Source: Desulfotruncus arcticus DSM 17038
Lineage (GTDB): Bacteria; Bacillota; Desulfotomaculia; Desulfotomaculales; Desulfallaceae
Length of the DNA stretch: 64,000 bases
Assembly (NCBI RefSeq): GCF_900113335.1
Contig: NZ_FOOX01000007.1
Coordinates: 1-64,000 of the forward strand
Direction of reading: 5' to 3'
Position numbers and translations under genes: made by a program. Positions 41,252-50,813 of this stretch are shown here, piece by piece; position 1 is the first letter of the stretch; each line of letters begins with the position of its first letter. The notes below the pieces were generated by a model. The model saw only the letters and a program-made list of their open reading frames with translations. It was not told the origin of the DNA and made no database searches.

Positions 41252-42649
41252 TTAAGGTAGGTTAAAGTTTTTCCTCTCACTGTCATATTTTTCAACGGCC
41301 TGCCGGTATTCTTCGCGCCGGTGGCTGTAGTCCCGTCTCCCCATTAAGGAATAAGTTATATTTTTCCCCTCTTCCACTCCGGGCTGATCGTAGGGATTGA
41401 TGTTCCACAGCGCCGCGGTATAAACCACCAGTGCCTCATAAAAGTAGAACAACGCTCCCAGACATTCTTCCGAGATTTCGCTTACACTGATGCGGTAACA
41501 GGGTTTTCCGGCGCCGGCCAGACTCATTTCTGTTGATAGCTGCTCAATATGGAGCTGCTCGTTCATGGTGTGGCCGGCAAAATATGAGTATTCCTTTTCC
41601 CCGGCGAATTCACCGGGCAGGGTGATGTCCCCGGGAACGTTTTCAATTCTGACGAAGCCGAAAACTTTATCATCCGGGCCTTCCTTGAAAAGCTGCAGGA
41701 TGGAGTGCTGGTCGGTGGCGCCCAGACTGGTGAGGGGCGTTGTCCCGGCTTTTACCACTTCTCCGGACAGCGACAGCCTTTTCCCCAGGCTTTCCGCCCA
41801 TAACTGTACGAACCACAGTCCGAATTCATACAACAGGTTGCTGTAGTTGAACAGGACGTGGATGGGTTTTTCCCGCAGGGATAGTTCATGCAAGCAGGAG
41901 CCCAGGGCAAATAACGCGTTTTGGCCGGCTGGTGTGCCGGTGATGTAAGCGTGCGCCGCCTGGGCGCCCGCCAGCAGCTTGTAGCTGTCTATTCCGGCCA
42001 GTTCCGCCGGCAGGAACCCCACCGAGGATAATACGGAATATCTTCCACCCAAGTTGCGGGGAATGTGCAGCAGGTGGCAGTTTAAATCCCGGGCAATCCG
42101 GTTGATTCCGTTATCGCCGGGGTCGCAGCAGATCACGATATCGCGGGGGTCGCCTCCCGCTGAGCGGTATTTGTTGTAAAAGTAAATAAACTGGGCCGCC
42201 GTTTCCGGTGTGGAACCTGATTTACTGGTATATATAATGGCTGTTTTGCTGATGTCGATTAGTTCCTCTATTTTTCCGGTTATCACCGGGTCGATGTTAT
42301 CCAATACAAAAATCCGTGGCTGTTCATGTTTTTCCAGGTTAAAAAAAGGTCCTTTTAAGAACTGCAAAACCGCTCTGGCCCCCAGAGCCGACCCTCCGAT
42401 GCCCAGCAGCAGAATATTTTCATACTTTGCGGCCAATTCCTCAGCCAGAGTTTTTATCTCAGGTATCTTTGGCTCCTCATCCAGAGAAAGTGTCATTTGA
42501 GATTTTCGTTCTCTTAACGACGATTGCACTGCCTCAAATACCCCACCATATTTCTCCGCAAACTTTGCATATTCATTGGGGGAAATAGAACCGGCCTGTT
42601 CTTCTTTGCCGATTAAGTGGCCAATATCAACGTTAATTAAATTTTGCAT
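41252..42649 (-). CDS. pgi: Glucose-6-phosphate isomerase
   Basis: This 465-residue enzyme converts glucose-6-phosphate to fructose-6-phosphate. Signatures are LLGIGGSALGARAVLQFL, the phosphate-binding TSKSGSTPETAAQFIYF, the catalytic Glu region RYSVLSSVGFLPAEL, and the C-terminal DQPGVEEGKNITYSLMG with the catalytic Lys. ATG 42649 has AAGGATGTGA upstream. It converges with glcK, 32 bases apart, and diverges from the PHP gene. Confidence 0.95.
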   Translation of the reverse strand: MQNLINVDIGHLIGKEEQAGSISPNEYAKFAEKYGGVFEAVQSSLRERKSQMTLSLDEEPKIPEIKTLAEELAAKYENILLLGIGGSALGARAVLQFLKGPFFNLEKHEQPRIFVLDNIDPVITGKIEELIDISKTAIIYTSKSGSTPETAAQFIYFYNKYRSAGGDPRDIVICCDPGDNGINRIARDLNCHLLHIPRNLGGRYSVLSSVGFLPAELAGIDSYKLLAGAQAAHAYITGTPAGQNALFALGSCLHELSLREKPIHVLFNYSNLLYEFGLWFVQLWAESLGKRLSLSGEVVKAGTTPLTSLGATDQHSILQLFKEGPDDKVFGFVRIENVPGDITLPGEFAGEKEYSYFAGHTMNEQLHIEQLSTEMSLAGAGKPCYRISVSEISEECLGALFYFYEALVVYTAALWNINPYDQPGVEEGKNITYSLMGRRDYSHRREEYRQAVEKYDSERKNFNLP

Positions 42650-42838
42650 GGGATCACATCCTTAGATATTTTTTTAAAGATTGGCAGTTGACTGCCGTAA
42701 TGGTTTAAGCGCCTGACTAAAGGGAGCCCGATAAAGGTAATTCAATAGTTGCCGGCGAATTAAATTATTAATTTTGAGATAGAATTACCGTAACGCCAGG
42801 CGGAACCCAAAATTATATCTGCACCTAGTAGTATATAT

Positions 42839-42868
42839 TTGACATAAAATACCTATTCCTTTTATAAA
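42839..42868 (+). promoter_or_regulatory. Promoter of the PHP-domain gene
   Basis: TTGACA (42839-42844) and TATAAA (42863-42868) are separated by 18 bases in very AT-rich DNA between the divergent pgi and PHP genes. The leader is about 47 bases. Confidence 0.65.
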
Positions 42869-42922
42869 AATAAAAAAACAATAAAATTAAAGAATATAAA
42901 TTATATTTTTTAGGGGCAATGT

Positions 42923-43735
42923 ATGTTGCAATTATACGCAGATTGGCATACGCACAGTTTTTACAGCGACGGCAGTATGACGCCTGAAGAGATTGTTGCG
43001 GCAGCAGCTCGCCGTGGTCTGGATGAGGTTGCAATTACTGATCACGGCCCCCGCGGCATGTTCATCGGCATCAAAGCGGCCCGGTTTTACCTGGAGTTAA
43101 AAAAACAAGCGGCCAGATTGGCTGAAAAGTATTCTATACGAGTATTGATAGGAGCCGAGGCCAATGTTATAAGCCTGGACGGTGATATTGACATACCTGA
43201 CGAGGTGGCCGGTGAGTTGGACATTTTAATTGCCGGGCTACACCCCCAGGTGTGGTGTAAGTCTTTTAAGCAAACCCTGACTTGGATTTTGCCCAATTGG
43301 CTGGGCCGTTATTCCGGGTGGTTGCGGGAAATGATGCGCGAGACCAACACCAGAGCTCTGGCAGCGGCAATTTATAAAAACCGGCTAACCTTTATTAGTC
43401 ATCCCGGCCTGATGATGGATGTTGATCTGGATGAGATTGCCAGGGCTTGCTCGGATAGGGGGTGCGCTATGGAAATTAATGCGGGCCACCGCTATGACCG
43501 GGATAAAGTGATCAAGGCTGCTCTCAAATGGGGTGTGTCTCTGGTGGTTAACAGTGACGCCCATTACCCGGAATCAGTTGGTGAAGTGGCTGAAGGAATG
43601 GTCCTGCTGGAAAAGAATCGGGTATCGCCTGCTCAGGTTTTAAACGCCCGCAAAGGACAGCCCGTACTGGAAGTAGAACAAGCTACCGCCGGTAATTTCT
43701 ACAGTCACCCGGCATCCAGCAGGCGACTAACGTAG
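42923..43735 (+). CDS. PHP-domain phosphoesterase
   Basis: This 270-residue protein has the four PHP metal motifs: DWHTHSFYSDGSM (residues 6-18), ITDHGP (about 39-44), the Glu in IGAEANVIS (about 76), and HPG and NSDAH further on (about 163 and 211-215). PHP proteins include histidinol phosphatases and YcdX-like phosphatases. I cannot tell the substrate. The gene stands alone upstream of rapZ-yvcK-whiA, a position where PHP proteins are often found in Firmicutes. Confidence 0.88.
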   Translation: MLQLYADWHTHSFYSDGSMTPEEIVAAAARRGLDEVAITDHGPRGMFIGIKAARFYLELKKQAARLAEKYSIRVLIGAEANVISLDGDIDIPDEVAGELDILIAGLHPQVWCKSFKQTLTWILPNWLGRYSGWLREMMRETNTRALAAAIYKNRLTFISHPGLMMDVDLDEIARACSDRGCAMEINAGHRYDRDKVIKAALKWGVSLVVNSDAHYPESVGEVAEGMVLLEKNRVSPAQVLNARKGQPVLEVEQATAGNFYSHPASSRRLT

Positions 43736-43740
43736 TTTAA

Positions 43741-43778
43741 GTGCCGCAAAACACCCTGTGCAGCGTGTTTACCGGCAC
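43741..43778. other. Hairpin after the PHP gene
   Basis: GTGCCG and CGGCAC enclose ACAC...GTGT, a long stem without a T-run. It may protect the 3' end of the PHP mRNA. The following 120 bases to rapZ show nothing else. Confidence 0.4.
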
Positions 43779-43898
43779 GTATCGAGTGATTTATGTAAAT
43801 TAAACCCCGGATGGGCAAGTTAATTGATAAGTTTAAACATGAAATTAGGAAGTAATGTTAATAGAAGGTAAATGAAGGTAAATAGGGAGGATTTTTAA

Positions 43899-44759
43899 AT
43901 GTTTGCGAGAATGGTTATAGTGACCGGTCTCTCCGGGGCCGGCAAAACCCAGGCTATGCGGAGCCTGGAGGATTTAGGGTATTTTTGCGTGGACAATCTC
44001 CCGCCTGCATTGATTCCCAAATTTGCCGAGCTATGTGCACAAACCGCCCGTAGGATTAATAATATAGCATTAGTTGTTGATATTCGCGGCGGAGATTTTT
44101 TTCGGGATCTGGCAGAAATACTTGATGAATTGCACGATAACAAGATTTATTTTGAAGTTCTGTTCTTGGAAGCATCTGATGATGTACTAATTCGGAGGTT
44201 TAAGGAATCCAGGCGCCGTCACCCTTTGGGAACCGGCGAGGTGCTGCCGAGCATTCAAGAGGAACGGGTGTTGTTGGAAGAGATTCGGGGTTGCGCCAAC
44301 GTAATTATTGATACTTCCAACCTCACTCCCCGGCAGCTTAAAGAAAAACTGGCGGAACTTTTCAGCGGGGATACTCAAACCAAATTATTGGTTTCGGTGA
44401 TCTCTTTCGGCTTTAAATACGGAATTCCGCTGGACAGCGACTTGGTTATTGACGTGCGCTTTTTGCCTAATCCTTTTTATAATCCGGTTATGCGGCCTCT
44501 TACTGGCAATGATCCCGCTGTTGAAGAATTTGTATTTGATTCCCCGGTAACTGCTGAATTTATGCAAAGATTCTCTGAGTTAGTCGAGTTTTTGATTCCC
44601 TGTTATATCAACGAAGGGAAAACAACCCTGATGATATCAATCGGCTGCACAGGGGGAATGCACCGTTCGGTGGCCTTGGCCAACAGGTTGGGTGATACTT
44701 TAAATAAAAAGGATTATCGAGTTACCGTTCGCCACAGGGATATCGGCAAAAACGTGTAA
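43899..44759 (+). CDS. rapZ: RapZ/YvcJ-family nucleotide-binding protein
   Basis: This 286-residue P-loop protein has Walker [21 protein letters not shown] (residues 8-27) and the family tail [19 protein letters not shown]. In E. coli RapZ is an RNA adaptor that tunes glmS and so UDP-GlcNAc synthesis; Bacillus YvcJ affects competence and binds UDP-GlcNAc-related signals. The order rapZ-yvcK...whiA is conserved in Firmicutes. ATG 43899 has AGGGAGG upstream. Confidence 0.96.
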   Translation: MFARMVIVTGLSGAGKTQAMRSLEDLGYFCVDNLPPALIPKFAELCAQTARRINNIALVVDIRGGDFFRDLAEILDELHDNKIYFEVLFLEASDDVLIRRFKESRRRHPLGTGEVLPSIQEERVLLEEIRGCANVIIDTSNLTPRQLKEKLAELFSGDTQTKLLVSVISFGFKYGIPLDSDLVIDVRFLPNPFYNPVMRPLTGNDPAVEEFVFDSPVTAEFMQRFSELVEFLIPCYINEGKTTLMISIGCTGGMHRSVALANRLGDTLNKKDYRVTVRHRDIGKNV

Positions 44760-44837
44760 TGTCGTTATGGACTAACCGTGGGAACCGTCCTCCTGGTTAT
44801 CTAAGAATTTTTTTCAAGTAAGCGGGGTGCTCACTCA

Positions 44838-46169
44838 ATGCTGATCAGATGGCTGTACCCCGGCATGAAGGTAAAACGCTGGATTGCACTGGTGCTGCTT
44901 GGCGCTTTACTGGTCAGTGCCGGCGGGGTTATGATTATCGGTTCGGTATATGCCGGTTCCAGGGTATTAATTAACCAGTTGTTTTACGGTGTTGCCGGTA
45001 ATTCCATATGGGTTTTGGGGTTGTTGATCATGTTCTCCGGCCTTTGTCTGGCCGGATACGGGGCATTTCGTGTTTTCCGGTCGGTAGTGGGACCGGTGAT
45101 ACCGGGTGGAAACAGCCTGTTGGATATAATTTATGCCAAGCGGTATCTGGAAAAAGGACCGCGTATCGTTGTTATCGGCGGTGGCACGGGTATACCTGTT
45201 TTACTCCGGGGGTTAAAGGAGTACACTGGAAATTTGACTGCAATAGTTACCGTTGCGGACGACGGTGGCAGTTCCGGGAGGCTGCGCGGGGATTTAGGTA
45301 TTTTGCCGCCCGGCGATGTGCGAAATTGTCTTGTAGCTCTGGCGCACCGGGAGCCTTTGATGGAGGAATTGCTGCAATACCGCTTCCCTTCCGGGGAATT
45401 AAAAGATCATAATATGGGTAATCTCCTGCTGGCGGCTCTTTGCGATATTACCGGAGGTTTTGATGCGGCTGTGCGCGGTCTGAGCAGGGTTCTGGCCATA
45501 AGGGGACAGGTGCTTCCGGTTACGCTGGCTGATGTCCGATTATGTGCTGAGATGGAAGACGGCTCAACGATTAAAGGCGAATCCAGCATTCCCTACGGTG
45601 GCGGTCAAATTAAACGGGTGTTTTTGGAGCCGGGCAATTGCAGGCCGACTGATGAAGCTTTGCAAGCCATTCGTGAAGCGGACGCTATTATTATGGGTCC
45701 GGGCAGCGTTTATACCAGTATACTGCCAAATCTGCTGGTTCCGGGTGTTCCGGAAGCCATCGCCGCTTCCCGGGCGATTAAGGTTTATATCTGCAATGTA
45801 ATGACTCAGCCGGGAGAAACAGAAGGTTATTCCGCTTCCCGCCACCTGCGCTCCCTGGTTGATCATGCGGGAAACATCATTGATTACATGATAATTAATA
45901 CCGGAGTTGTTCCGGTGCGGCTGTTGGGACGTTACCGCAGGGAAGGGGCTATTCCTGTGGAGGCTGATTTGCACGCCGTTAGGGATATGGGGGTTGTTCC
46001 TATAACAGGAAAACTTTTACAAAAAGGCAATATGGTAAGACACCATCCGGACAAATTGGCCCGCCTGGTTTTGCGGATTGTGTGCGGAGAACGTTACCCG
46101 GAAAGGGTTATTCCAATTAATAGTTATTTAAAGAATAAGCAAATTGAAAAAGACAGCGCTGTCCTGTAA
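44838..46169 (+). CDS. yvcK: YvcK/GluK-family protein with N-terminal membrane helices
   Basis: The 443-residue protein has two N-terminal transmembrane helices (about residues 15-40 and 55-78) followed by the CofD-like YvcK domain (VVIGGGTGIPVLLRGLKEYT ... TVADDGGSSGRLRGDLGILP PGDVRNCLVAL). YvcK is required for growth on gluconeogenic carbon sources and cell shape in Bacillus. Bacillus YvcK has no such helices; the membrane-anchored form is a variant. It follows rapZ after 78 bases. Confidence 0.94.
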   Translation: MLIRWLYPGMKVKRWIALVLLGALLVSAGGVMIIGSVYAGSRVLINQLFYGVAGNSIWVLGLLIMFSGLCLAGYGAFRVFRSVVGPVIPGGNSLLDIIYAKRYLEKGPRIVVIGGGTGIPVLLRGLKEYTGNLTAIVTVADDGGSSGRLRGDLGILPPGDVRNCLVALAHREPLMEELLQYRFPSGELKDHNMGNLLLAALCDITGGFDAAVRGLSRVLAIRGQVLPVTLADVRLCAEMEDGSTIKGESSIPYGGGQIKRVFLEPGNCRPTDEALQAIREADAIIMGPGSVYTSILPNLLVPGVPEAIAASRAIKVYICNVMTQPGETEGYSASRHLRSLVDHAGNIIDYMIINTGVVPVRLLGRYRREGAIPVEADLHAVRDMGVVPITGKLLQKGNMVRHHPDKLARLVLRIVCGERYPERVIPINSYLKNKQIEKDSAVL

Positions 46170-46285
46170 AACAAGGGCACTGCTTTTACGTTTTTTTATG
46201 CGGAGCGAACGGGTGGCAATATCGGCCAGTTTGTTCTGTCTACGGCAGCGGCACCATTAACTACACCGTATGATTAACTTGCTGC

Positions 46286-46317
46286 ACGGACACCACTATT
46301 TTCAAGGAGGTGTCCGT
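46286..46317 (+). promoter_or_regulatory. Hairpin embracing the Shine-Dalgarno of a small membrane protein gene
   Basis: ACGGACACC (46286-46294) pairs perfectly with GGTGTCCGT (46309-46317). The AAGGAGG site at 46304-46310 lies in the loop and first stem pairs, and the TTG start is at 46319. Followed by TTTG it could also act as a weak terminator for yvcK. Confidence 0.55.
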
Positions 46318-46318
46318 T

Positions 46319-46492
46319 TTGTTTAAAAAGGAGATTGATCCTCATCACACAGGTATGCTGGTTTTGACACTGACTTCCGTGGCCTTGACTATCCCGTTTA
46401 TCTGGTTCGCTAAAAGTATGGCTGATTCACTTCATACCATAGCGGTCAGGAAATCGAATTCGGGGGTAGTTAAAAGATATCAGCTGCGTTAA
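46319..46492 (+). CDS. Small single-pass membrane protein, unknown
   Basis: This 57-residue protein starts at TTG 46319 with AAGGAGGTG upstream. It has one transmembrane helix (GMLVLTLTSVALTIPFIWFAK) flanked by a charged N-terminus (FKKEIDPHH) and a basic C-terminus (RKSNSGVVKRYQLR). I do not recognise a family. It lies alone between yvcK and the cysteine desulfurase and is closed by a strong terminator. Confidence 0.6.
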   Translation: MFKKEIDPHHTGMLVLTLTSVALTIPFIWFAKSMADSLHTIAVRKSNSGVVKRYQLR

Positions 46493-46521
46493 TTATTAAA
46501 AGGTGTGTTCCCTTTCCTTAG

Positions 46522-46548
46522 CGCCGGGTGTTACACCCGGTGTTTTTT
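46522..46548 (+). terminator. Rho-independent terminator after the small membrane protein
   Basis: CGCCGGGTG and CACCCGGTG pair around TTA (one G-T pair), followed by TTTTTT. Confidence 0.9.
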
Positions 46549-46650
46549 ATGCTGAAGTTGTGTATGCTTGACGCTCTCCAATTTACGGTATACTATGAAT
46601 TAATATGAAAGCCAGTCCTTCTTTTAACGTTTGGCAGGAGGTTTAAGGTA

Positions 46651-47826
46651 TTGCAGGAAGCTTATCTTGATAACAGCGCCACTACCCGGCCTTATCCCGA
46701 GGTTGTCCAAGCCGTGCTGGCGGCTATGGAGGACAATTACGGCAATCCGTCTTCGCTGCACCGCAAAGGGGTTGAGGCCGGGCGCGCGGTGGCCCGGGCC
46801 AGAGAGGCGGTAGCAGTCAGCCTGGGGGTTGAGGCCTCCAGCATTATATTTACCGGGGCGGGCAGCGAGGCTATTAATCTGGCCATTAAAGGACTGCAGC
46901 CCGGACGAAAGGGTAGACATATAATTACAACGGCGGTGGAGCATCCGGCTGTGTTGAACACCTGCGAACAGTTAAAGGAGCAGGGTTTGGAAATATCGGT
47001 GTTGCCTGTTGATACTATTGGTCTGGTGGATACCAAAGCATTGCTGCAGGCAGTACGGGAAGACACTTTCCTGGTTTCGGTAATGTACGTCAATAATGAA
47101 GTTGGCGCGGTTCAGCCGCTGGCTGAAATAAGCGCTGTAATTAAGAAACTGCGCGGGGTCGGCCGGAAGCTTTTCTGGCATGTTGACGCGGTTCAGGCTT
47201 ATGGCAAGTTACCCCTGCGCCCGTTGGAGCTGGGAATTGACCTGTTGTCCGTTAGTGCTCACAAAGTGCATGGGCCCAAGGGGGTAGGAGCGCTGTACGC
47301 GGCGCCGGGCACTCCCCTGAAGCCCCTGGTTTCCGGCGGGGGACAGGAATGGGGATTGCGTTCGGGCACGGAGAATGTGCCAGGTATCGCCGGTTTTGGC
47401 GTCGCTGCCGGGATTATTGCGCGGGAAACGCGGGAAGCAGCTGCTAAGCTTTTTGCATTAAAAAAGAGGCTGGTGGACGGGGTGCTTGCCGCCGTGCCGG
47501 GCGCGGTTTTAAACGGCCCGGCCTGCCGGGAGGATGAGCCCGGCTGCGCCCCTCATATAGCCAATATTTCGTTTCCGGGTTTAAGGGGAGAGGTGCTGCT
47601 GCATTCGCTGGAAGGGCAAGGTGTTTATGTTTCTACGGGTTCGGCCTGTTCTTCCAGGAAAAAGCCGGGCAGCTATGTGCTTAGGGCTATGGGCTTAGAT
47701 GAAAAACTGGTGGAAGGAGCCGTGCGGTTCAGTCTTTCGGCGCTGAATACGGCTGAAGAGATAGATTACGCCGTGCAGGCCACCGCCAAGGTGGTGAAAG
47801 AGTTAAGGGAGCTTTACGGCGAGTAG
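46651..47826 (+). CDS. Cysteine desulfurase (NifS/NifZ type)
   Basis: This 391-residue PLP enzyme takes sulfur from cysteine and passes it on as persulfide. The N-terminal AYLDNSATTRPYPEV, the PLP lysine in LLSVSAHKVHGPKGVGAL (about residue 205), and the catalytic Cys loop STGSACSSRKKPGSYVLRA are clear. It is followed after 27 bases by thiI, so it most likely serves 4-thiouridine formation in tRNA, like NifZ-ThiI in Bacillus. It starts at TTG 46651 with GGAGG upstream. Confidence 0.93.
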   Translation: MQEAYLDNSATTRPYPEVVQAVLAAMEDNYGNPSSLHRKGVEAGRAVARAREAVAVSLGVEASSIIFTGAGSEAINLAIKGLQPGRKGRHIITTAVEHPAVLNTCEQLKEQGLEISVLPVDTIGLVDTKALLQAVREDTFLVSVMYVNNEVGAVQPLAEISAVIKKLRGVGRKLFWHVDAVQAYGKLPLRPLELGIDLLSVSAHKVHGPKGVGALYAAPGTPLKPLVSGGGQEWGLRSGTENVPGIAGFGVAAGIIARETREAAAKLFALKKRLVDGVLAAVPGAVLNGPACREDEPGCAPHIANISFPGLRGEVLLHSLEGQGVYVSTGSACSSRKKPGSYVLRAMGLDEKLVEGAVRFSLSALNTAEEIDYAVQATAKVVKELRELYGE

Positions 47827-47853
47827 AAAAAAATACCGGGGGTACCGCTGACG

Positions 47854-49038
47854 ATGTATAATACATACCTGATACGTTACGGAGAAATTGGCTTAAAGGG
47901 AAAAAACCGGCCGCAGTTTGAGCGCCGTTTAATGGAAAATATGAGGCGGGCGCTGAGTAAAACCGGCTCCTCCCGGGTGGAGCGCGTTTACGGCCGCCTG
48001 GTGGTGGAAAGTGATGCCGAGCCGGCGCAAGTTTTGGACAGGTTAAGCAAGGTGTTTGGCATTGTCGGTGTCAGCCCAACACTGCGGTTGCCCCTGGATA
48101 TGCAGGCCGTTAGCGACGGGGCGCTGCAAACCTTAAAGGACGCAGCCGCTCTGGTGCAGCTGCCGCCGGGTGCGTCGCTGACCTTTAAAGTGGAGGCCCG
48201 GCGCTCCAATAAAATGTTTCCACTGACCTCGCCTGAGATCAACGGCCAAATAGGCGGGTATTTGCTGGAAAATATCCCCGGCTTACAGGTGGATGTACAT
48301 AAACCAATAATTAAAGTAAATGTTGAGATTAGAGAAAAAAATACTTTTGTTTATGCTGCCGATGTTCCGGGAGCCGGCGGTCTCCCCGTGGGGGCCAGCG
48401 GCAAGGCGCTGTTGCTGCTGTCCGGAGGGATAGACAGCCCGGTGGCGGGCTGGATGGCCATGAAAAGGGGCATAGAGATTGAGGCCATTCACTTTTACAG
48501 TTTCCCTTTTACCGGGGAAAAGTCACTGGAGAAGGTTAGGGACCTGTGCAGGATACTGGCGAATTATACTGCACGGATAAAACTGCACGTGGTGCATTTT
48601 ACAGATATTCAAAAAGAGATTCAAAAGAATTGTCCGGAGGAACTGAGGGTTACTTTGATGCGCAGGATGATGTTCCGCCTGTCGGAACGCATTGCCGGAC
48701 AGCAGGGGGCGCTGGCCCTTGTTACCGGTGAAAGTGTGGGTCAGGTAGCCAGCCAGACCCTGGAAAGCATGCAGGTGATAAACCACGTCATTAATATTCC
48801 GGTGCTGCGTCCTCTGGTGGGGATGGACAAGGTGGAAATAATCACCCGGGCTCAGGCTATCGGTACCTTTGAAACTTCAGTGCTGCCCTATGAAGACTGC
48901 TGTACTCTGTTTTTGCCCAAGCACCCGGCTACAAGGCCCCGGCTGGAACAGGCCGAACAGGCCGAACAGGCTCTGAATATAGAAGAACTGCTTGCCGGTG
49001 CCCTGGACCGGACAATAGTGGAAATAATAAAGAGTTAA
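47854..49038 (+). CDS. thiI: tRNA 4-thiouridine synthase ThiI
   Basis: ThiI thiolates U8 of tRNA. The 394-residue protein has a ferredoxin-like/THUMP domain (about residues 60-165) and the PP-loop ATPase LLLLSGGIDSPVAGWMAMKRG (about 187-207). There is no C-terminal rhodanese domain; this short form relies on a dedicated NifS partner, encoded just upstream. The start is ATG 47854. Confidence 0.94.
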   Translation: MYNTYLIRYGEIGLKGKNRPQFERRLMENMRRALSKTGSSRVERVYGRLVVESDAEPAQVLDRLSKVFGIVGVSPTLRLPLDMQAVSDGALQTLKDAAALVQLPPGASLTFKVEARRSNKMFPLTSPEINGQIGGYLLENIPGLQVDVHKPIIKVNVEIREKNTFVYAADVPGAGGLPVGASGKALLLLSGGIDSPVAGWMAMKRGIEIEAIHFYSFPFTGEKSLEKVRDLCRILANYTARIKLHVVHFTDIQKEIQKNCPEELRVTLMRRMMFRLSERIAGQQGALALVTGESVGQVASQTLESMQVINHVINIPVLRPLVGMDKVEIITRAQAIGTFETSVLPYEDCCTLFLPKHPATRPRLEQAEQAEQALNIEELLAGALDRTIVEIIKS

Positions 49039-49061
49039 AAACCATTTAATGTGGTGATTCC

Positions 49062-50039
49062 ATGAGTTTTTCTTTGATAACTAAAAATGAGCTGGCCAGA
49101 GTGGTGGGACCGCGCCTGTGCTGTAAGACCAGCGAACTGGCCGCATTAATCAAAATGGACGGCTCACTGCAGATCAACGGCCGAAAAATTGCGCTGAGTA
49201 TAGCCAATCATAACGCGGCGGTGGCCCGCAAGGTAATCAAGCTGAGCAAGGATCTTTTCGGCATTCAAACAGAAGTGCTGGTTAAAAAAAAGGTGCGGCT
49301 GCGCAAAAACAACGTTTATATGGTGCGCATACCGCCTCAGCCGGAGCTTCAGAAAATGCTGATCAAGTTGGGCATGTTAAACGGTGACGGTTCTTTTCAA
49401 GAGGACATGCCTGAGGGACTGCTGCAAAAAGAGTGCTGCAGGCGCTCTTACCTGCGAGGGATTTTCCTGGGCGGGGGGTCCGTGAACAATCCCGGCGGCA
49501 CTTACCATCTGGAAATCATCACCGGTGACGGCCGGCACGCCGAGGCTATCTCCGGTTTGCTCCAGCAATTCGGGTTGCCGGCTAGAATCAGCTCCCGAAA
49601 ACAATGGTATGTGGTCTACCTTAAAGACAGTGAGCAAATTGTGGAGTGTCTGAACATCATGGGTGCCCATACGGCTTTGCTGGAGTATGAAAACACCAGG
49701 ATTTATAAGGACATGCGCAACAAGGTCAACCGGCTGGTAAATTGTGAAACAGCCAATTTAAATAAAACCATTGATGCCGCCATGAGACAGTCTGAGAATA
49801 TCAGGGTTATAGCCGGGTCAATAGGTATTGAAAAACTTCCTCACTCACTGCGGGAAGTGGCCGAGCTGCGGCTGCATTACCCGGATGCCAGCCTGAAAGA
49901 GCTGGGTGAAATGATGGACCCGCCCCTGGGCAAATCAGGTGTTAACCATCGTTTGCGCAAGCTGGATAAAATAGCGGAAAAGCTTAATTCCGGGGCGCTG
50001 TTTAGTGTGCCGGTTAAATCCGGACGGAACAGACATTAA
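49062..50039 (+). CDS. whiA: WhiA-family DNA-binding protein
   Basis: The 325-residue protein combines a LAGLIDADG-like N-terminal fold (about residues 1-220, [25 protein letters not shown]) with a C-terminal helix-turn-helix ([25 protein letters not shown]). WhiA controls sporulation in actinomycetes; in Bacillus it affects division and chromosome segregation. It usually follows rapZ-yvcK, but here nifS-thiI and a small membrane gene separate them. ATG 49062. Confidence 0.95.
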   Translation: MSFSLITKNELARVVGPRLCCKTSELAALIKMDGSLQINGRKIALSIANHNAAVARKVIKLSKDLFGIQTEVLVKKKVRLRKNNVYMVRIPPQPELQKMLIKLGMLNGDGSFQEDMPEGLLQKECCRRSYLRGIFLGGGSVNNPGGTYHLEIITGDGRHAEAISGLLQQFGLPARISSRKQWYVVYLKDSEQIVECLNIMGAHTALLEYENTRIYKDMRNKVNRLVNCETANLNKTIDAAMRQSENIRVIAGSIGIEKLPHSLREVAELRLHYPDASLKELGEMMDPPLGKSGVNHRLRKLDKIAEKLNSGALFSVPVKSGRNRH

Positions 50040-50105
50040 ATAGAATAAATGTAAAAATAAGAATATGTGCTAAGTAAAACAATTTAACTGCGGGGTGAAG
50101 GAGCA

Positions 50106-50708
50106 TTGGGCTTATTGCTGGAACTTTGGTCGGAATTGTGGCAGCGTCCGTGGCGCTCAAGTCTGATTTGGCCGATTATATTGATTAATATTGCCGGTTC
50201 GGCCTACGGCTTATACTGGTACCGGGCTCAATTGGCCGGGACTCCCGCTCACTTATGGCTTCTGGTGGTCGACAGTCCCCTGGCAACTGCTTTCTTTGCT
50301 CTGGCTTTGCTCCTGGTTATTGCGGGCCGCCGCCCGGGCCTAGTTGTAGCCGCAGCCTGCGCCACCACTATTAAGTATGGTCTGTGGACGGTAGGGGTAA
50401 TCACTCATTATTGGCTGACGGGCGGGCAATTCAGCGCTATTGAAGCCATGGTGTGGATTTACCATCTGGGCCTGGTGCTGGAAGGGTTTATATTCCTGCG
50501 TAAAACGCCGCTGCCCGTGTATGCTGTTGTGGGCACTGCCGGCTGGATGGCGCTAAACGATTATATGGATTATGTTAGGGGCTTGCACCCCTACCTCTTT
50601 GCTCCCGGCCAGGAAGCGGCGGCACTGGGACTGGCTGCCGGGTTAACCGTTCTGTCGGTAATATTGCTGATTCACGCTCTGGTTTGTAATCATTTACCTG
50701 TTAACTGA
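50106..50708 (+). CDS. DUF1405 membrane protein
   Basis: This 200-residue protein has five to six transmembrane helices and the DUF1405 pattern (SAYGLYWYRAQLAGTPAHLW, VVDSPLATAFFALALL, TTIKYGLWTVGVI). No function is established for the family, which is common in Firmicutes and archaea. It starts at TTG 50106 behind GGTGAAGGAG. It lies between whiA and rpoN. Confidence 0.85.
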   Translation: MGLLLELWSELWQRPWRSSLIWPIILINIAGSAYGLYWYRAQLAGTPAHLWLLVVDSPLATAFFALALLLVIAGRRPGLVVAAACATTIKYGLWTVGVITHYWLTGGQFSAIEAMVWIYHLGLVLEGFIFLRKTPLPVYAVVGTAGWMALNDYMDYVRGLHPYLFAPGQEAAALGLAAGLTVLSVILLIHALVCNHLPVN

Positions 50709-50813
50709 ATATATTGGTTTTAAAAAAATTAGGCAGGATATTTGCATGGAGCTGCAGAATACTAATATTAAAAATTTTTTCAAAATAATTTAAATTTTAT
50801 AATGGAGGATTTA

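Noticed and set aside
37450-42649. Long open frames opposite or out of frame with uvrC, secA, metK, eno and hppA
   Set aside because: They lack ribosome-binding sites and recognisable motifs and mirror the codon pattern of the strong genes on the other frame, so they are treated as shadows.
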